This document shows, piece after piece, positions 21,025-32,111 of a stretch of 64,000 bases of DNA. This stretch comes from Pararhizobium_B sp963838155 (lineage in GTDB: Bacteria > Pseudomonadota > Alphaproteobacteria > Rhizobiales > Rhizobiaceae). Position 1 is the first letter of the stretch. The number at the start of each line of letters is the position of its first letter. A model generated the notes under the pieces. That model searched no databases, had not been told where the DNA came from, and worked only from the letters and a program-made list of their open reading frames with translations. The position numbers and the translations under genes were made by a program. The DNA is taken from NCBI GenBank assembly GCA_963838155.1, contig CAWIQE010000010.1:52551-116550 (forward strand), given 5' to 3'.

Positions 21025-21350
21025 GGGCTTCCGTCGCAGGGCGGATCCTGGGTTTCCGCCGATGCCGCGTTTTCCTGCAGCTCCGGCGGCCTTTCCGCAT
21101 CGAACGGCCGCCCGAGCTTCGATGCGGTCCCGGCCCCCTCCCACAACAGTCGCACTTCGGCTTCGACGTCGGTCAGGTCGAGCGCCACGCCTTCCAGCAT
21201 CCTGAAATGAAAGATTGCACGCCAAAGCATGCCGAGCGCGATGTCTTCCTCGCACCAGCCCTCGGCCATGCCGATTGCGACCGTCTCTATGTGGCGCGGC
21301 TCCAGGTGATTCGCCACCTTTCGGCCACGATCAAGAATATCCACCAGCAT
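21021..21350 (-). CDS. Hypothetical protein, 109 residues
   Basis: This small soluble protein has no recognised domain. The first 75 residues look folded and alpha-helical, with an acidic and tryptophan-containing region (MAEGWCEEDIALGMLWRAIF), and the last 30 residues are polar and probably disordered. Third codon positions are GC-rich as in neighbouring genes, which supports it as real. Its TAG stop lies in the right end of the adjacent mosaic repeat. A weak GGGA ribosome site precedes the ATG. It is convergent with the Omp25-like gene. Confidence 0.55.
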   Translation of the reverse strand: MLVDILDRGRKVANHLEPRHIETVAIGMAEGWCEEDIALGMLWRAIFHFRMLEGVALDLTDVEAEVRLLWEGAGTASKLGRPFDAERPPELQENAASAETQDPPCDGSP

Positions 21351-21968
21351 TTAAATGTCCCACTCTCGGACAGGACGATAGCAGCGGCTTCCCAGACACT
21401 TCAATCAGCATAATATCCACTGGTGATATGCCATTGGCGGTAGCGTGGGGGTATGCGGATGGCCTGTCGACGGCACCTTTTGGCTTGCGAGCATCATCGC
21501 CCCTGCCTCGCCCCGTTCGCCTGGAACGAGCAGGTCCGCCGAGAAAAGCGCTCGTCCCGGCGACTTCCGGCAACGACGGCGCGCACGGCCCGGCGCCGTC
21601 GTTAACGATTTGCAAACCATCGTCAGGCACCATCGCGCCGTTGTCTAGCGTGGGGTAGTAGTATTAGGCAACCGAGGCCCGGCGCCTTTTTGAGGCAACG
21701 CGGCGGGCCTCACCATTCTCTCGACGGGCCGCCATGCGGACCGCTTCGCCACGCGCCGGCCCCGAGGAACTTCGCGACGTCCGATATCCTTCGACGGTCC
21801 CGGCGACATGCGGCCAGTATTGGCCATGGTCTGTCGGAGATTTCCTCGTGATGCGGGCGTGCAAGACCGCACTCCCCTTCGACGACCACATGTCAATCCG
21901 ATCCGCGCGGCACGCTTCTTGCTGAAGATACTCAAGCAAGTCAGCGCGACGCACAAGGATCGACCGAC
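21351..21968. other. 618-bp intergenic region without recognisable gene
   Basis: Nothing here could be supported as a gene: short open frames on both strands have no ribosome sites or domain-like sequence. The part next to 21351 is less GC-rich and probably contains divergent promoters for the small hypothetical gene and the membrane fusion protein. An imperfect palindrome, ATATCCAC followed by TGGTGATAT at 21413-21429, could be an operator, but this is weak. Confidence 0.4.
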
Positions 21969-22664
21969 ATGTCCACGTCCTATCTGCCTGCAAATGCGGC
22001 CGGCGAGCGAATATGGGCCACTTCCCGGCCGCGGCGGCCGCAATGGCGCAGGATCCTCCCGGCGTTGGCCGCCGCGGCCGCCCTGTTCGCTGCCGGGACC
22101 TGGATGTACCAATATCGGACAGTCGGCCGGTACCTGCTGTCGTCGCGGGACGCATACGTGACCGCCGACTTCGTTCGACTGTCGGCTCCCGTCGGGGGCG
22201 TCCTCACGAGGCGGATCGCCGGTGGCACCGCCCATGTGCGAAAGGGCGATATCCTCGCAACGATCGACGGCAGGCCCGTCGTCTCCACCGTGGACGGCAC
22301 CATCAACGGAGCCTTGGCGACGGCCGGCGAACGAATAGCGAGAGGGGCGCCGCTGTTCTCGATCGCGCCCGCAGGCAAGGCCTACGTCGTCGCCGCCTTC
22401 GATGCCGCCGGCATCGGGGCCCTTGGCATCGGAGAGCCCGTCGCGATACGCGTCCACGGCTTTCCGCAATTCAGGCTCCAGGGCGTCGTGGCCTCGCTGC
22501 CAGAGATGCGTCGCAATGGCGTCGCCGTATCCGACAGGCCGGCCCGGAACCTCCGGCAGACCGTACGCATCGATCTGGAGGGACCGGCATCGAGCATGGA
22601 CTGGCTCCTCGGATTGCCCGTTCGCGCAACGGTGGACACCAGACCCGGCGTCGCAGGCCGCTAG
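21969..22664 (+). CDS. HlyD/EmrA-type membrane fusion (periplasmic adaptor) protein, short orphan form
   Basis: This 231-residue protein has a polar N-terminus, one transmembrane helix near residues 29-48 and a periplasmic part. The periplasmic part contains a biotinyl-lipoyl-like half motif (LSAPVGGVLTRRIAGGTAHVRKGDILATIDG) and a beta-barrel region (IGEPVAIRVHGFPQF). It lacks the long coiled-coil hairpin of full-length EmrA/HlyD adaptors and is about 100 residues shorter. No MFS or ABC transporter gene accompanies it, and the cyclase gene follows 66 bp later. It may join a transporter encoded elsewhere, or act as a cell-envelope scaffold like alginate or cellulose export adaptors. Confidence 0.75.
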   Translation: MSTSYLPANAAGERIWATSRPRRPQWRRILPALAAAAALFAAGTWMYQYRTVGRYLLSSRDAYVTADFVRLSAPVGGVLTRRIAGGTAHVRKGDILATIDGRPVVSTVDGTINGALATAGERIARGAPLFSIAPAGKAYVVAAFDAAGIGALGIGEPVAIRVHGFPQFRLQGVVASLPEMRRNGVAVSDRPARNLRQTVRIDLEGPASSMDWLLGLPVRATVDTRPGVAGR

Positions 22665-22730
22665 GCCGAGCGACGGCACCCGATTGATCTCCATGCCCCG
22701 AACCAAGTATCATGCGGCGAAAGGTGGGTC

Positions 22731-24464
22731 ATGGAACAAAGACTCGCTGCCGTGCTCGCGGCGGACATGGTCGGTTACTCCCGCCTCATGGAGGCGGACG
22801 AGGAAGCCACGCTCGCGCGGCTGAAAACCCACCGGCTCGAAGTCGTCGACCCGGCAATTTCCAAGAACTCCGGACACATAATCAAATCGACGGGCGACGG
22901 CCTGCTGGTCGAATTCGGCAGCGTGAGCGATGCCGTTCTCTGCGCCATCGAGATCCAGCACAGGATGCAGCGCCGGAACGGGGACATACCCGAGGACCGC
23001 CGCATCGAATACCGCATCGGCATCAATCTCGGCGACATCATCTTCGATCGCGGCGACATCTTCGGCGACGGGGTCAACCTCGCCGCGCGTCTGGAGCAGA
23101 TGGCGGACGTCGGCGGCATCTGCGTCTCACAGGCCGTCCACGAACAGGTCGCCAAGCGCCTCGACGTCGAATTCGACGACCTCGGCGAGAAGAGCCTCAA
23201 GAACATCTCCCGCCCGGTCCGGGTCTGGCGTGCCCGGATCGCGGACATCGATGCCATCCGCCCCGGCGCCCCGGCGCAGCGGGGCAAGGATGTGATGAAG
23301 CCCTCGATCGCCGTCCTGCCCTTCGCGAACCTCAGCGGCGACAGGGAACAGGAGTACTTCGTCGACGGCCTGACCGAGGACATCATCACCGAACTGTCCC
23401 GCAGGCACGAACTGTTCGTGATCTCGCGCAACTCGACCTTCGTCTACAAGGGCCAGTCGACGGACCTGGGCGGCGTGGCGGCGACGCTCAAGGCGCAGTA
23501 TCTGGTCGTCGGAAGCGTGCGGAAATCGGGAGACCGGCTGCGGGTGACGGTGCAGCTGATCGACAGCTCCACGGACACGCACATCTGGGCCGAGAAATAC
23601 GACAGGCGACTCGACGACGTCTTCCTGATCCAGGACGAGATCACGGCGTCGATCGTGGCCACCCTGCCCGGTCGCGTCGAGGCGGCGCAGCACGACCGCC
23701 TCGTCCGCAAGTTGCCTGGAAACATGGCGGCCTACGAATGCGTCCTGGCGGCGAAGATCCATCACCACCGGAGCACCCTCGAAGACAACACGACCGCGCA
23801 GAACCTGATCGAGCGCGCCATCGAGCTCGACCCCGAATATGCCCATGCCCGCGCCTGGCGTGGTTGCATCCTCGGCCAGGCATGGTCCTACGGCTGGACG
23901 GAAGACCCGGACGCCACCGTAGCGGAAGTCGTCGAAGAACTCGAAATGGCGCGGGCCCTCGACGACAACGATGCCGACGTCCACCGCATTCTCGCAGCCG
24001 TCAACGTCATCCGGGAGGACCTGGTCCGCGCCCGCTACCATCAGGAACGCGCCTTGTCGCTGAACCCGAACTACGACCTCGTCGTGGTCCAGCAGGGCGA
24101 GATCCTGAGCTGCGTGGGCCGGGCCGAGGAAGGCATCGAGTGGATACGGAAGGCCATGCAGCTGAACCCGCATCACCCGGAACGGTTCTGGAGCCATCTG
24201 GGCAAGGCGTATTTCGCCGCGCGCCGGTATGGCGAGGCGATCGACGCCTTCATGCATCTCTCCGTCATCAATTCGGCGCAGCACGCGTTCATGGCGGCGA
24301 CCTACAGCCAGCTCGGCGACAGGACGGCGGCGGCGGCCCACCTGGACAAGGCCTGCGCGCTCGACCCGAATTTCCGCGTCGCGGACTTCGCCCGCTCCGT
24401 GCATTACGTCGAGGAGGACGACATCGGCCATCTCGAATCCGCTCTGGCCGCCGTCCCGCGGTGA
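22731..24464 (+). CDS. Class III adenylate/guanylate cyclase with TolB-like and TPR domains
   Basis: This 577-residue protein opens with a class III cyclase domain (residues 1-170). The metal-binding aspartates appear as D12 (ADMVGYS) and D56 (TGDGLLVEF), and the transition-state pair as N116 and R120 (GVNLAARLE), so the catalytic set looks complete. Residues about 190-290 form the TolB-like amino-terminal type domain (IAVLPFANLSGD), and the rest contains TPR-like helical repeats. This architecture, without a transmembrane segment, is abundant in rhizobia. It should make cAMP in response to a signal read by the C-terminal half. The signal is unknown; the upstream membrane fusion gene may be cotranscribed. 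Confidence 0.9.
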   Translation: MEQRLAAVLAADMVGYSRLMEADEEATLARLKTHRLEVVDPAISKNSGHIIKSTGDGLLVEFGSVSDAVLCAIEIQHRMQRRNGDIPEDRRIEYRIGINLGDIIFDRGDIFGDGVNLAARLEQMADVGGICVSQAVHEQVAKRLDVEFDDLGEKSLKNISRPVRVWRARIADIDAIRPGAPAQRGKDVMKPSIAVLPFANLSGDREQEYFVDGLTEDIITELSRRHELFVISRNSTFVYKGQSTDLGGVAATLKAQYLVVGSVRKSGDRLRVTVQLIDSSTDTHIWAEKYDRRLDDVFLIQDEITASIVATLPGRVEAAQHDRLVRKLPGNMAAYECVLAAKIHHHRSTLEDNTTAQNLIERAIELDPEYAHARAWRGCILGQAWSYGWTEDPDATVAEVVEELEMARALDDNDADVHRILAAVNVIREDLVRARYHQERALSLNPNYDLVVVQQGEILSCVGRAEEGIEWIRKAMQLNPHHPERFWSHLGKAYFAARRYGEAIDAFMHLSVINSAQHAFMAATYSQLGDRTAAAAHLDKACALDPNFRVADFARSVHYVEEDDIGHLESALAAVPR

Positions 24465-24625
24465 ACCGCGCCACCCGAAAATGACGCATTGCACAAGCGG
24501 GCGCCGCAACGGCGAACCCGCCGCGCGCCGATCCAACCGCAGCCTCCGCGATCCGTCCGGGAGGTGGTCGAATCGGCGGTTCCCTGATATCGGTCACGCC
24601 CATCGCTGGAAAAAGTTCGCACCGC

Positions 24626-24997
24626 ATGCCCGACGAGACCTATTCGCGCCTCCTGATCTTCATCGCCGGCCTCCTCGGCGCCGCCGGCGTCGTCATGGCG
24701 GCCGGCGCCGCTCACGACGCCGGCCCCGTACGGCTTCTCGGCCCTGCCGCAGCGATGTGCCTCGTTCACGCACCGGCGTTGATCGCGCTCGACGCCCGGC
24801 GCCCGCGCCCGCGCATGTTCACGCTCGCCTCGGCGTTGCTCGGCGGGGGAACCCTGCTTTTCTCCGGCGACCTTGCCGCGCGCGCGTTCGAGGGCCATCC
24901 GCTTTTCCCCATGGCGGCGCCGACGGGCGGAACCCTGCTTATCCTAGGCTGGGCCGCCGTCGCGCTGGCCGCGTTCTCGCGAAACCGGCGCTCCTGA
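24626..24997 (+). CDS. DUF423 family membrane protein
   Basis: This 123-residue protein has four hydrophobic helices. It begins with the family-like pattern LLIFIAGLLGAAGVVMAAGAAH and ends GGTLLILGWAAVALAAF, which matches the small DUF423 membrane proteins in length and layout. The function of this family is not known. It is preceded by 160 bp without features and followed by another small gene. Confidence 0.75.
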   Translation: MPDETYSRLLIFIAGLLGAAGVVMAAGAAHDAGPVRLLGPAAAMCLVHAPALIALDARRPRPRMFTLASALLGGGTLLFSGDLAARAFEGHPLFPMAAPTGGTLLILGWAAVALAAFSRNRRS

Positions 24998-25162
24998 CCA
25001 TCGAGGACGCTCGGAAGAGAGAGACGACCGCCGTCGGCGACGGGCCGGCCGCCGCAATCCCGCCATAAAAGTTGATCGCAGCGTCGCCACTTTCCCATGC
25101 TGGCCCGGGACATGCCGTGTTATCTTCGGACGGTGAATTAGGGTCTGGTACTGGAGGACACT

Positions 25163-25621
25163 ATGAAGCACCAAAACCCCGACGACCTGATCATCGAAGC
25201 AACGGCGATTTCCGTAGAAGGCACGGCTGGCCTTAACCGCGTGGAGCGGCTGAGGCGTTGGGCGGACGCCCTGGAAGCACACGACGGTCCGCTGAACGCG
25301 CTTCGTCAGATCGAATATCTGCCGAGGGCCGAGCGGCGTGCCTACCGCGCTCCGGACACGCCCATGACCGTCGCCTACCTCGTACCCGACCTGAGGGCAG
25401 CGGGACTTGAAGGCGACACGCTCGGCGAGGCCATGGAATTCTTCAGCATGAGCAACGAGGATGCCCATCGCCTTCTTTGCGACTGCCATTATCAGGGCAC
25501 GATGACCGGAGCCGGGCTCGCCGAGCGCATCCGGCACTATGCGCGGGCTGTCGAGCGCGGCAACCTGTTCCAGCGCGCGGCGCGCATGCTGCGCGGCTGG
25601 ATGACGCCCGCCGCGGCCTGA
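25163..25621 (+). CDS. Hypothetical protein, 152 residues, cytosolic
   Basis: The protein is mostly alpha-helical and charged, without a signal peptide or transmembrane helix. A central region (MEFFSMSNEDAHRLLCDCHY) contains two cysteines spaced C-x-C, and a helix rich in arginine follows. No domain was recognised, although proteins of this type are frequent in Rhizobiales. A TGGAGGA ribosome site precedes the ATG. A promoter could lie in the AT-richer stretch at 25105-25145. Function is unknown. Confidence 0.7.
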   Translation: MKHQNPDDLIIEATAISVEGTAGLNRVERLRRWADALEAHDGPLNALRQIEYLPRAERRAYRAPDTPMTVAYLVPDLRAAGLEGDTLGEAMEFFSMSNEDAHRLLCDCHYQGTMTGAGLAERIRHYARAVERGNLFQRAARMLRGWMTPAAA

Positions 25622-25830
25622 ACCGCCGGTCGTCGCGGCATCGGATCGACGCTGCCGCGCGCATGTTCCTCTCGATTGCCGACCGGGCACGCCCCCGCGG
25701 CGGGCGTGCCCGACGGGCGATCCGCTTCGTCCGCCCCGTCGGGCCATGCCCGTCGGCGGCAAAACGGCGCCCTGCCCGTCCCGTACCGGCTTGCAATTGT
25801 CCTCCGTCCGGCATTAAGTGTCGCAATCGC

Positions 25831-25995
25831 GTTGGGAGAAGCCGGTTCGCGCCGGTGCCGAAGGAGCAACCGCCCCGGAAACTCTCAGGCAAAAGGACCA
25901 ACCGATGCCGACAGGACTCTGGAGAGAGCCCGCGCCGACGAGGATGCGTGGCCGCCGACGGGATAACAATCTCAGGCAAAAGGACAGAGGGGGTT
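25831..25995 (+). promoter_or_regulatory. Tandem glycine riboswitch controlling the glycine cleavage operon
   Basis: Two consecutive glycine aptamers are visible. The first runs from 25831 to 25902, closed by a GTTGG/CCAAC stem, and contains CCGAAGGAGCAA and the conserved CTCTCAGGCAAAAGGAC. The second runs from about 25911 to 25995 and repeats the conserved TCTCAGGCAAAAGGAC. They lie about 50-70 bases upstream of gcvT, the expected place. In known cases glycine binding turns the cleavage operon on. No clear terminator hairpin follows, so control may act on translation. Confidence 0.93.
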
Positions 25996-26047
25996 TGAAG
26001 AAGGTCCCGAACCTTCGCCGCGAACCCGCGGGAACCGACGATCTCGC

Positions 26048-27209
26048 ATGGACTGGAGGCAGCGCTTGACCGATTCCGAGAAGCTGAAAACCACACCGCT
26101 CGCCGCACTGCACGAGCGCCATGGCGCGCGCATGGTGCCCTTTGCCGGATATGCCATGCCGGTGCAATACGAGAGCGGGATCCTGCGCGAGCACCTGCAT
26201 ACGCGGGAAGCGGCCGGCCTGTTCGACGTCTCCCACATGGGACAGGTCACGGTCCGCGCCAGAAGCGGCCGGAACGAGGACGCCGCCCTCGCATTGGAAA
26301 CGCTCGCTCCGGTGGACATCCTCGGGCTCGAGCCCGGCCGGCAGCGCTATGCGCTCCTGACCAACGATACGGGGCGGGATCCTCGACGACTTCATGGTCG
26401 CCAACCGCGGCGACCGCCTCTCACTCGTCGTCAATGCCGCCTGCACCGACGACGATCTTGCCCATCTCCGCTCGGAGCTGTCCTCGACCTGCGAGATCGC
26501 TTTCGAGGACCATCGCGCGCTGATCGCGCTGCAGGGCCCGAAAGCCGAGGCCGTGCTTTCGCGACTCGCTCCGGCGGCGGCGGACATGCGCTTCATGGAC
26601 GTGCGCAGCCTGGCGCTCGCCGGCATCGATTGCGACGTCTCGCGCTCCGGCTACACCGGAGAGGACGGCTTCGAGATTTCCGTGCCGGCGGATGCTGCCG
26701 AAGGGCTTGCCGAAAAGCTGCTGGAGCACGACGAGGTCATGCCGGTTGGCCTGGGCGCACGCGACACGCTGCGCCTCGAGGCCGGCCTTTGCCTTTACGG
26801 CAGCGACATGGACGCCGACACGACGCCCGCCGAAGCAAGTCTCGGCTGGGCGATCCAGAAGGTACGCCGCCGCGGCGGCGAGCGCGAAGGCGGCTTTCCG
26901 GGCGCAAACCTCGTTCTCGCCGAACTGGAGAACGGCTCGGCCCGCTGCCGCGTCGGCATCAGGCCGGACGGCAAGACGCCCGTCAGGGCGGAAACGCCGC
27001 TCTATCTCTCCGACGAGGAAAAGGGCAACCCGATCGGCTCGGTCACCTCGGGCGGCTTCGGCCCGAGCGTCGGCGCGCCGGTGGCCATGGGTCACGTGCC
27101 GAGCGATTCGGCCGCGCCGGGGACCCGCCTCTATGCCGAGGTGCGCGGCCGGTTCATCCCCGTCTCGGTGACGGCCCTGCCCTTCGTCAAGCCGCACTAC
27201 AAACGCTGA
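26048..27209 (+). pseudogene. gcvT: Aminomethyltransferase (glycine cleavage T-protein), interrupted by a +1 frameshift
   Basis: T-protein transfers the methylene group of glycine to tetrahydrofolate. The N-terminal part (HERHGARMVPFAGYAMPVQYES, LFDVSHMGQV) reads in one frame up to the segment RYALLTNDTG, and the rest, from MVANRGDRLSLVVNAAC to the end VKPHYKR, reads in another frame. Together they give a full-length GcvT of about 380 residues. The break is in ACGGGGCGGG at 26369-26378, where one G fewer would restore TGGILDDFMVAN. Either the gene is inactive or the base is a sequencing error; intact gcvH and gcvP favour an error or a recent mutation. The true start may be TTG at 26066, which has GGAGG seven bases upstream. 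Confidence 0.85.
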
Positions 27210-27232
27210 ACGCAAAATCGAGGGACATGCAA

Positions 27233-27595
27233 ATGCTGAAATTCACGGAAGATCACGAGTGGTTGCAGATCGATGGGGACACGGCGACCGTGGGCATCAC
27301 GACCCATGCCGTCGAGCAGCTCGGCGATCTCGTGTTCGTCGAACTGCCGGAAGTCGGCGCCGGCCTCTCCAAGGGCGCCGACGCGGCGACCGTCGAATCC
27401 GTCAAGGCCGCCTCGGAGGTCTTCGCGCCGCTCGACGGCGAGGTGACGGAGATCAACCAGGCGGTCGTCGACGATCCTTCGCTCGTCAATTCCGATCCCA
27501 TGGGCAAGGGCTGGTTCTTCCGGCTGAAGCTCTCCGACCGCTCGGCCGCCGACGCCTTGCTCGACCAGGCGGCCTACGACGACCTCGTGAAGTGA
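27233..27595 (+). CDS. gcvH: Glycine cleavage system H protein
   Basis: This 120-residue lipoyl carrier shuttles the aminomethyl group between P, T and L proteins. The start sequence MLKFTEDHEWLQIDGD and the lipoylation site ESVKAASE with K58 are diagnostic. An alternative ATG lies six bases upstream at 27227, but the AGGG ribosome site fits the 27233 start better. It follows gcvT by 23 bp and precedes gcvP by 7 bp, all under the glycine riboswitch. Confidence 0.95.
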   Translation: MLKFTEDHEWLQIDGDTATVGITTHAVEQLGDLVFVELPEVGAGLSKGADAATVESVKAASEVFAPLDGEVTEINQAVVDDPSLVNSDPMGKGWFFRLKLSDRSAADALLDQAAYDDLVK

Positions 27596-27602
27596 GCGTG
27601 GC

Positions 27603-30455
<2,853 letters not shown>

Positions 30456-30671
30456 CCGCCGCCCGCCGTACCGCAATTCCGGGATGGCCACGCTCTTGGG
30501 ACCGGCGGAACCGCCGGACGCCCGGGGCGTTGACGCCGCATACGGCGAGCGATCCCTTACCGAAAATTCACGCGCTGTCTGTAAGGTCTCCGTCAGCATC
30601 GGCGTATTAGGTCCCCCGCGGAGGAAACAAGCCCGGGAGGAACACGTCGACCCGAAGGCAAAGGATGCCCC

Positions 30672-31298
30672 ATGCTTGAACGTTCCCCCGAGCGAAGCGA
30701 AGCCCGGACCGAGAAAAAATTTCCCCTTGCAACTCGGTGGGCGCATGTCTTTCTGGCCAGCGCCATCATCATCCAGCTCCTGACCAGCCTCGTCATGGAG
30801 GGGCCCCACCGCGGGCGCCCCGGAGACGTGATCTTCACGGTGCACGAAGTGTCCGGCATCGGTGCGCTGTTCTTCGCCTTCGCTTTCTGGTGCGCCGTCG
30901 TCGCGCGCCGGCGCGCGACGCCCGTCGCACTGCTTTTCCCGTGGTTCTCGGCCAACCGCATCCGCGACGTTATTCGCGACGGCATGGACCAGCTCGCACA
31001 GATCGTGCGCTTGCAGCTTCCGAAGTACGAGGAAGAGTTGCCACTGGCCTCCGCCGTGCATGGCCTCGGCCTCGTCCTGATGAGCGTCATGGCCATCACG
31101 GGCACTATATGGTTCGTCAACGAGACCTGGGTCCATTCGACCGCGACCCTTCTGCGCATCGACATGTGGATGCACCACCTGCTGGCCAACCTGGTGTGGG
31201 CATACCTGATCGGGCATGCGCTCCTTGCGCTTGTCCATCATGTCGCCGGCCAGTCCAGCCTGGCGACCATGTGGTCCCTGAAACCCTCGCGAAAATGA
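30672..31298 (+). CDS. Cytochrome b561 family membrane protein (b-type haem, DUF/Ni-hydrogenase cytochrome b-like)
   Basis: This 208-residue protein has four transmembrane helices with histidines suited to bind two b haems: H25 in RWAHVFLAS, one in FTVHEVSGIG, one in SAVHGLGLVL and a pair in MHHLLANLVW. It would move electrons between a quinone and a partner at the inner membrane. The N-terminus is short and charged. It stands alone, 216 bp after gcvP, so the electron partner is unknown. Confidence 0.82.
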   Translation: MLERSPERSEARTEKKFPLATRWAHVFLASAIIIQLLTSLVMEGPHRGRPGDVIFTVHEVSGIGALFFAFAFWCAVVARRRATPVALLFPWFSANRIRDVIRDGMDQLAQIVRLQLPKYEEELPLASAVHGLGLVLMSVMAITGTIWFVNETWVHSTATLLRIDMWMHHLLANLVWAYLIGHALLALVHHVAGQSSLATMWSLKPSRK

Positions 31299-31522
31299 GC
31301 CATGCGCGGCCGACTGCCGCAGGTTGATCTTGCTTTGGCCGCACTTTCCTGTCATACGGCGCCCGTTCGGGCATTGACTGACCCGGAGACTGGACTCTGC
31401 TTTGTCGAGACGTTCTTTCCCCGCGACGCAACTTTCCGACGACCGCCGCCGGACAGGCGGCACGCCTCCCGCGTAATGGTGCGCGCGAGGACATTCTGCC
31501 CCCGGGAAAAGGACATCTCCCC

Positions 31523-31732
31523 ATGGCCACAGGTACCGTAAAATTCTTCAACCAGGACAAGGGCTTCGGCTTCATCACGCCGGATGGCGGCGCGAAGGAC
31601 GTGTTCGTGCACATCTCCGCCGTCCAGGCCTCCGGCCTGACCAGCCTTTCCGACGGCCAGAAGGTCACGTTCGACACCGAACCGGACCGCATGGGCAAGG
31701 GCCCGAAGGCAGTCAACATCCAGGCCGCCTGA
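31523..31732 (+). CDS. cspA: Cold shock protein, CspA family
   Basis: This 69-residue single cold-shock domain has both RNA-binding motifs: RNP1 KGFGFI near residue 14 and RNP2 VFVHIS near residue 27. The sequence begins MATGTVKFFNQDKGFGF, the usual start of alphaproteobacterial CspA. A 5-prime region of about 220 bp without a gene precedes it, which may be a long regulated leader as in other csp genes. A GGGAAAAGGA ribosome site is present. The gene is convergent with the Kazal lipoprotein gene. Confidence 0.93.
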   Translation: MATGTVKFFNQDKGFGFITPDGGAKDVFVHISAVQASGLTSLSDGQKVTFDTEPDRMGKGPKAVNIQAA

Positions 31733-31802
31733 CGCAGGCTCGCCTTTGGCTCCTGCAGCACGTCGCCGGTCACGCAATCGATGACGTGCTCAGGATCCCG
31801 TT

Positions 31803-31852
31803 CCGGCGTTTCTTGATGGGAAACCGGGTTCCCCCTTTCCTGGAAACGCCGG
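31803..31852. repeat. Degenerate half copy of the RIME-like repeat
   Basis: A 10-bp inverted repeat CCGGCGTTTC / GAAACGCCGG encloses GGGAAACCGG and CCTTTCCTGG, which is the pattern of the right-hand palindrome of the 106-bp repeat with altered outer arms. Just downstream, at about 31911-31941, the core GTTTCACGGAA of the left-hand palindrome occurs twice. The space between cspA and the next gene is therefore built of decayed repeat pieces. Confidence 0.55.
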
Positions 31853-32005
31853 GGCGGCAAGCGGCCTTGACCGCCGTCGGCCCCTGCGGGCCGCACTCGT
31901 AGCCCATCGCCGTTTCACGGAATCCCCGCCGTTTCACGGAACCGTTGACGCATCTTCGCCCGTGCTCGAGACGGCAGACCGCTCTCCCAATTCCCTAAAA
32001 TCGAA

Positions 32006-32111
32006 CTAGAGCCTTTTCGCGTTTCACGGAATCGCGAAAAGGCTCTAGCCCATTGTTCTTGCGCGCTTCCGGACGGAAAACCGGTTTCCACTTTTCCTGG
32101 AAGCGCTCTAG
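32006..32111. repeat. RIME-like mosaic repeat, full copy 2 (106 bp)
   Basis: This copy is the cleanest of the set: arms CTAGAGCCTTTTCGCG and CGCGAAAAGGCTCTAG form a 16-bp perfect stem, and the second palindrome GCGCTTCCGGACGG to CCTGGAAGCGC follows. It has the same length and orientation as the copies at 20919 and 45620. Its right-hand CTAG supplies the TAG stop of the triple-Kazal gene. Confidence 0.88.

Noticed and set aside
21331..21633. Minus-strand open frame of 100 codons in the 618-bp gap
   Set aside because: No ribosome site and Pro/Gly/Arg-rich composition typical of random high-GC reading; not supported.
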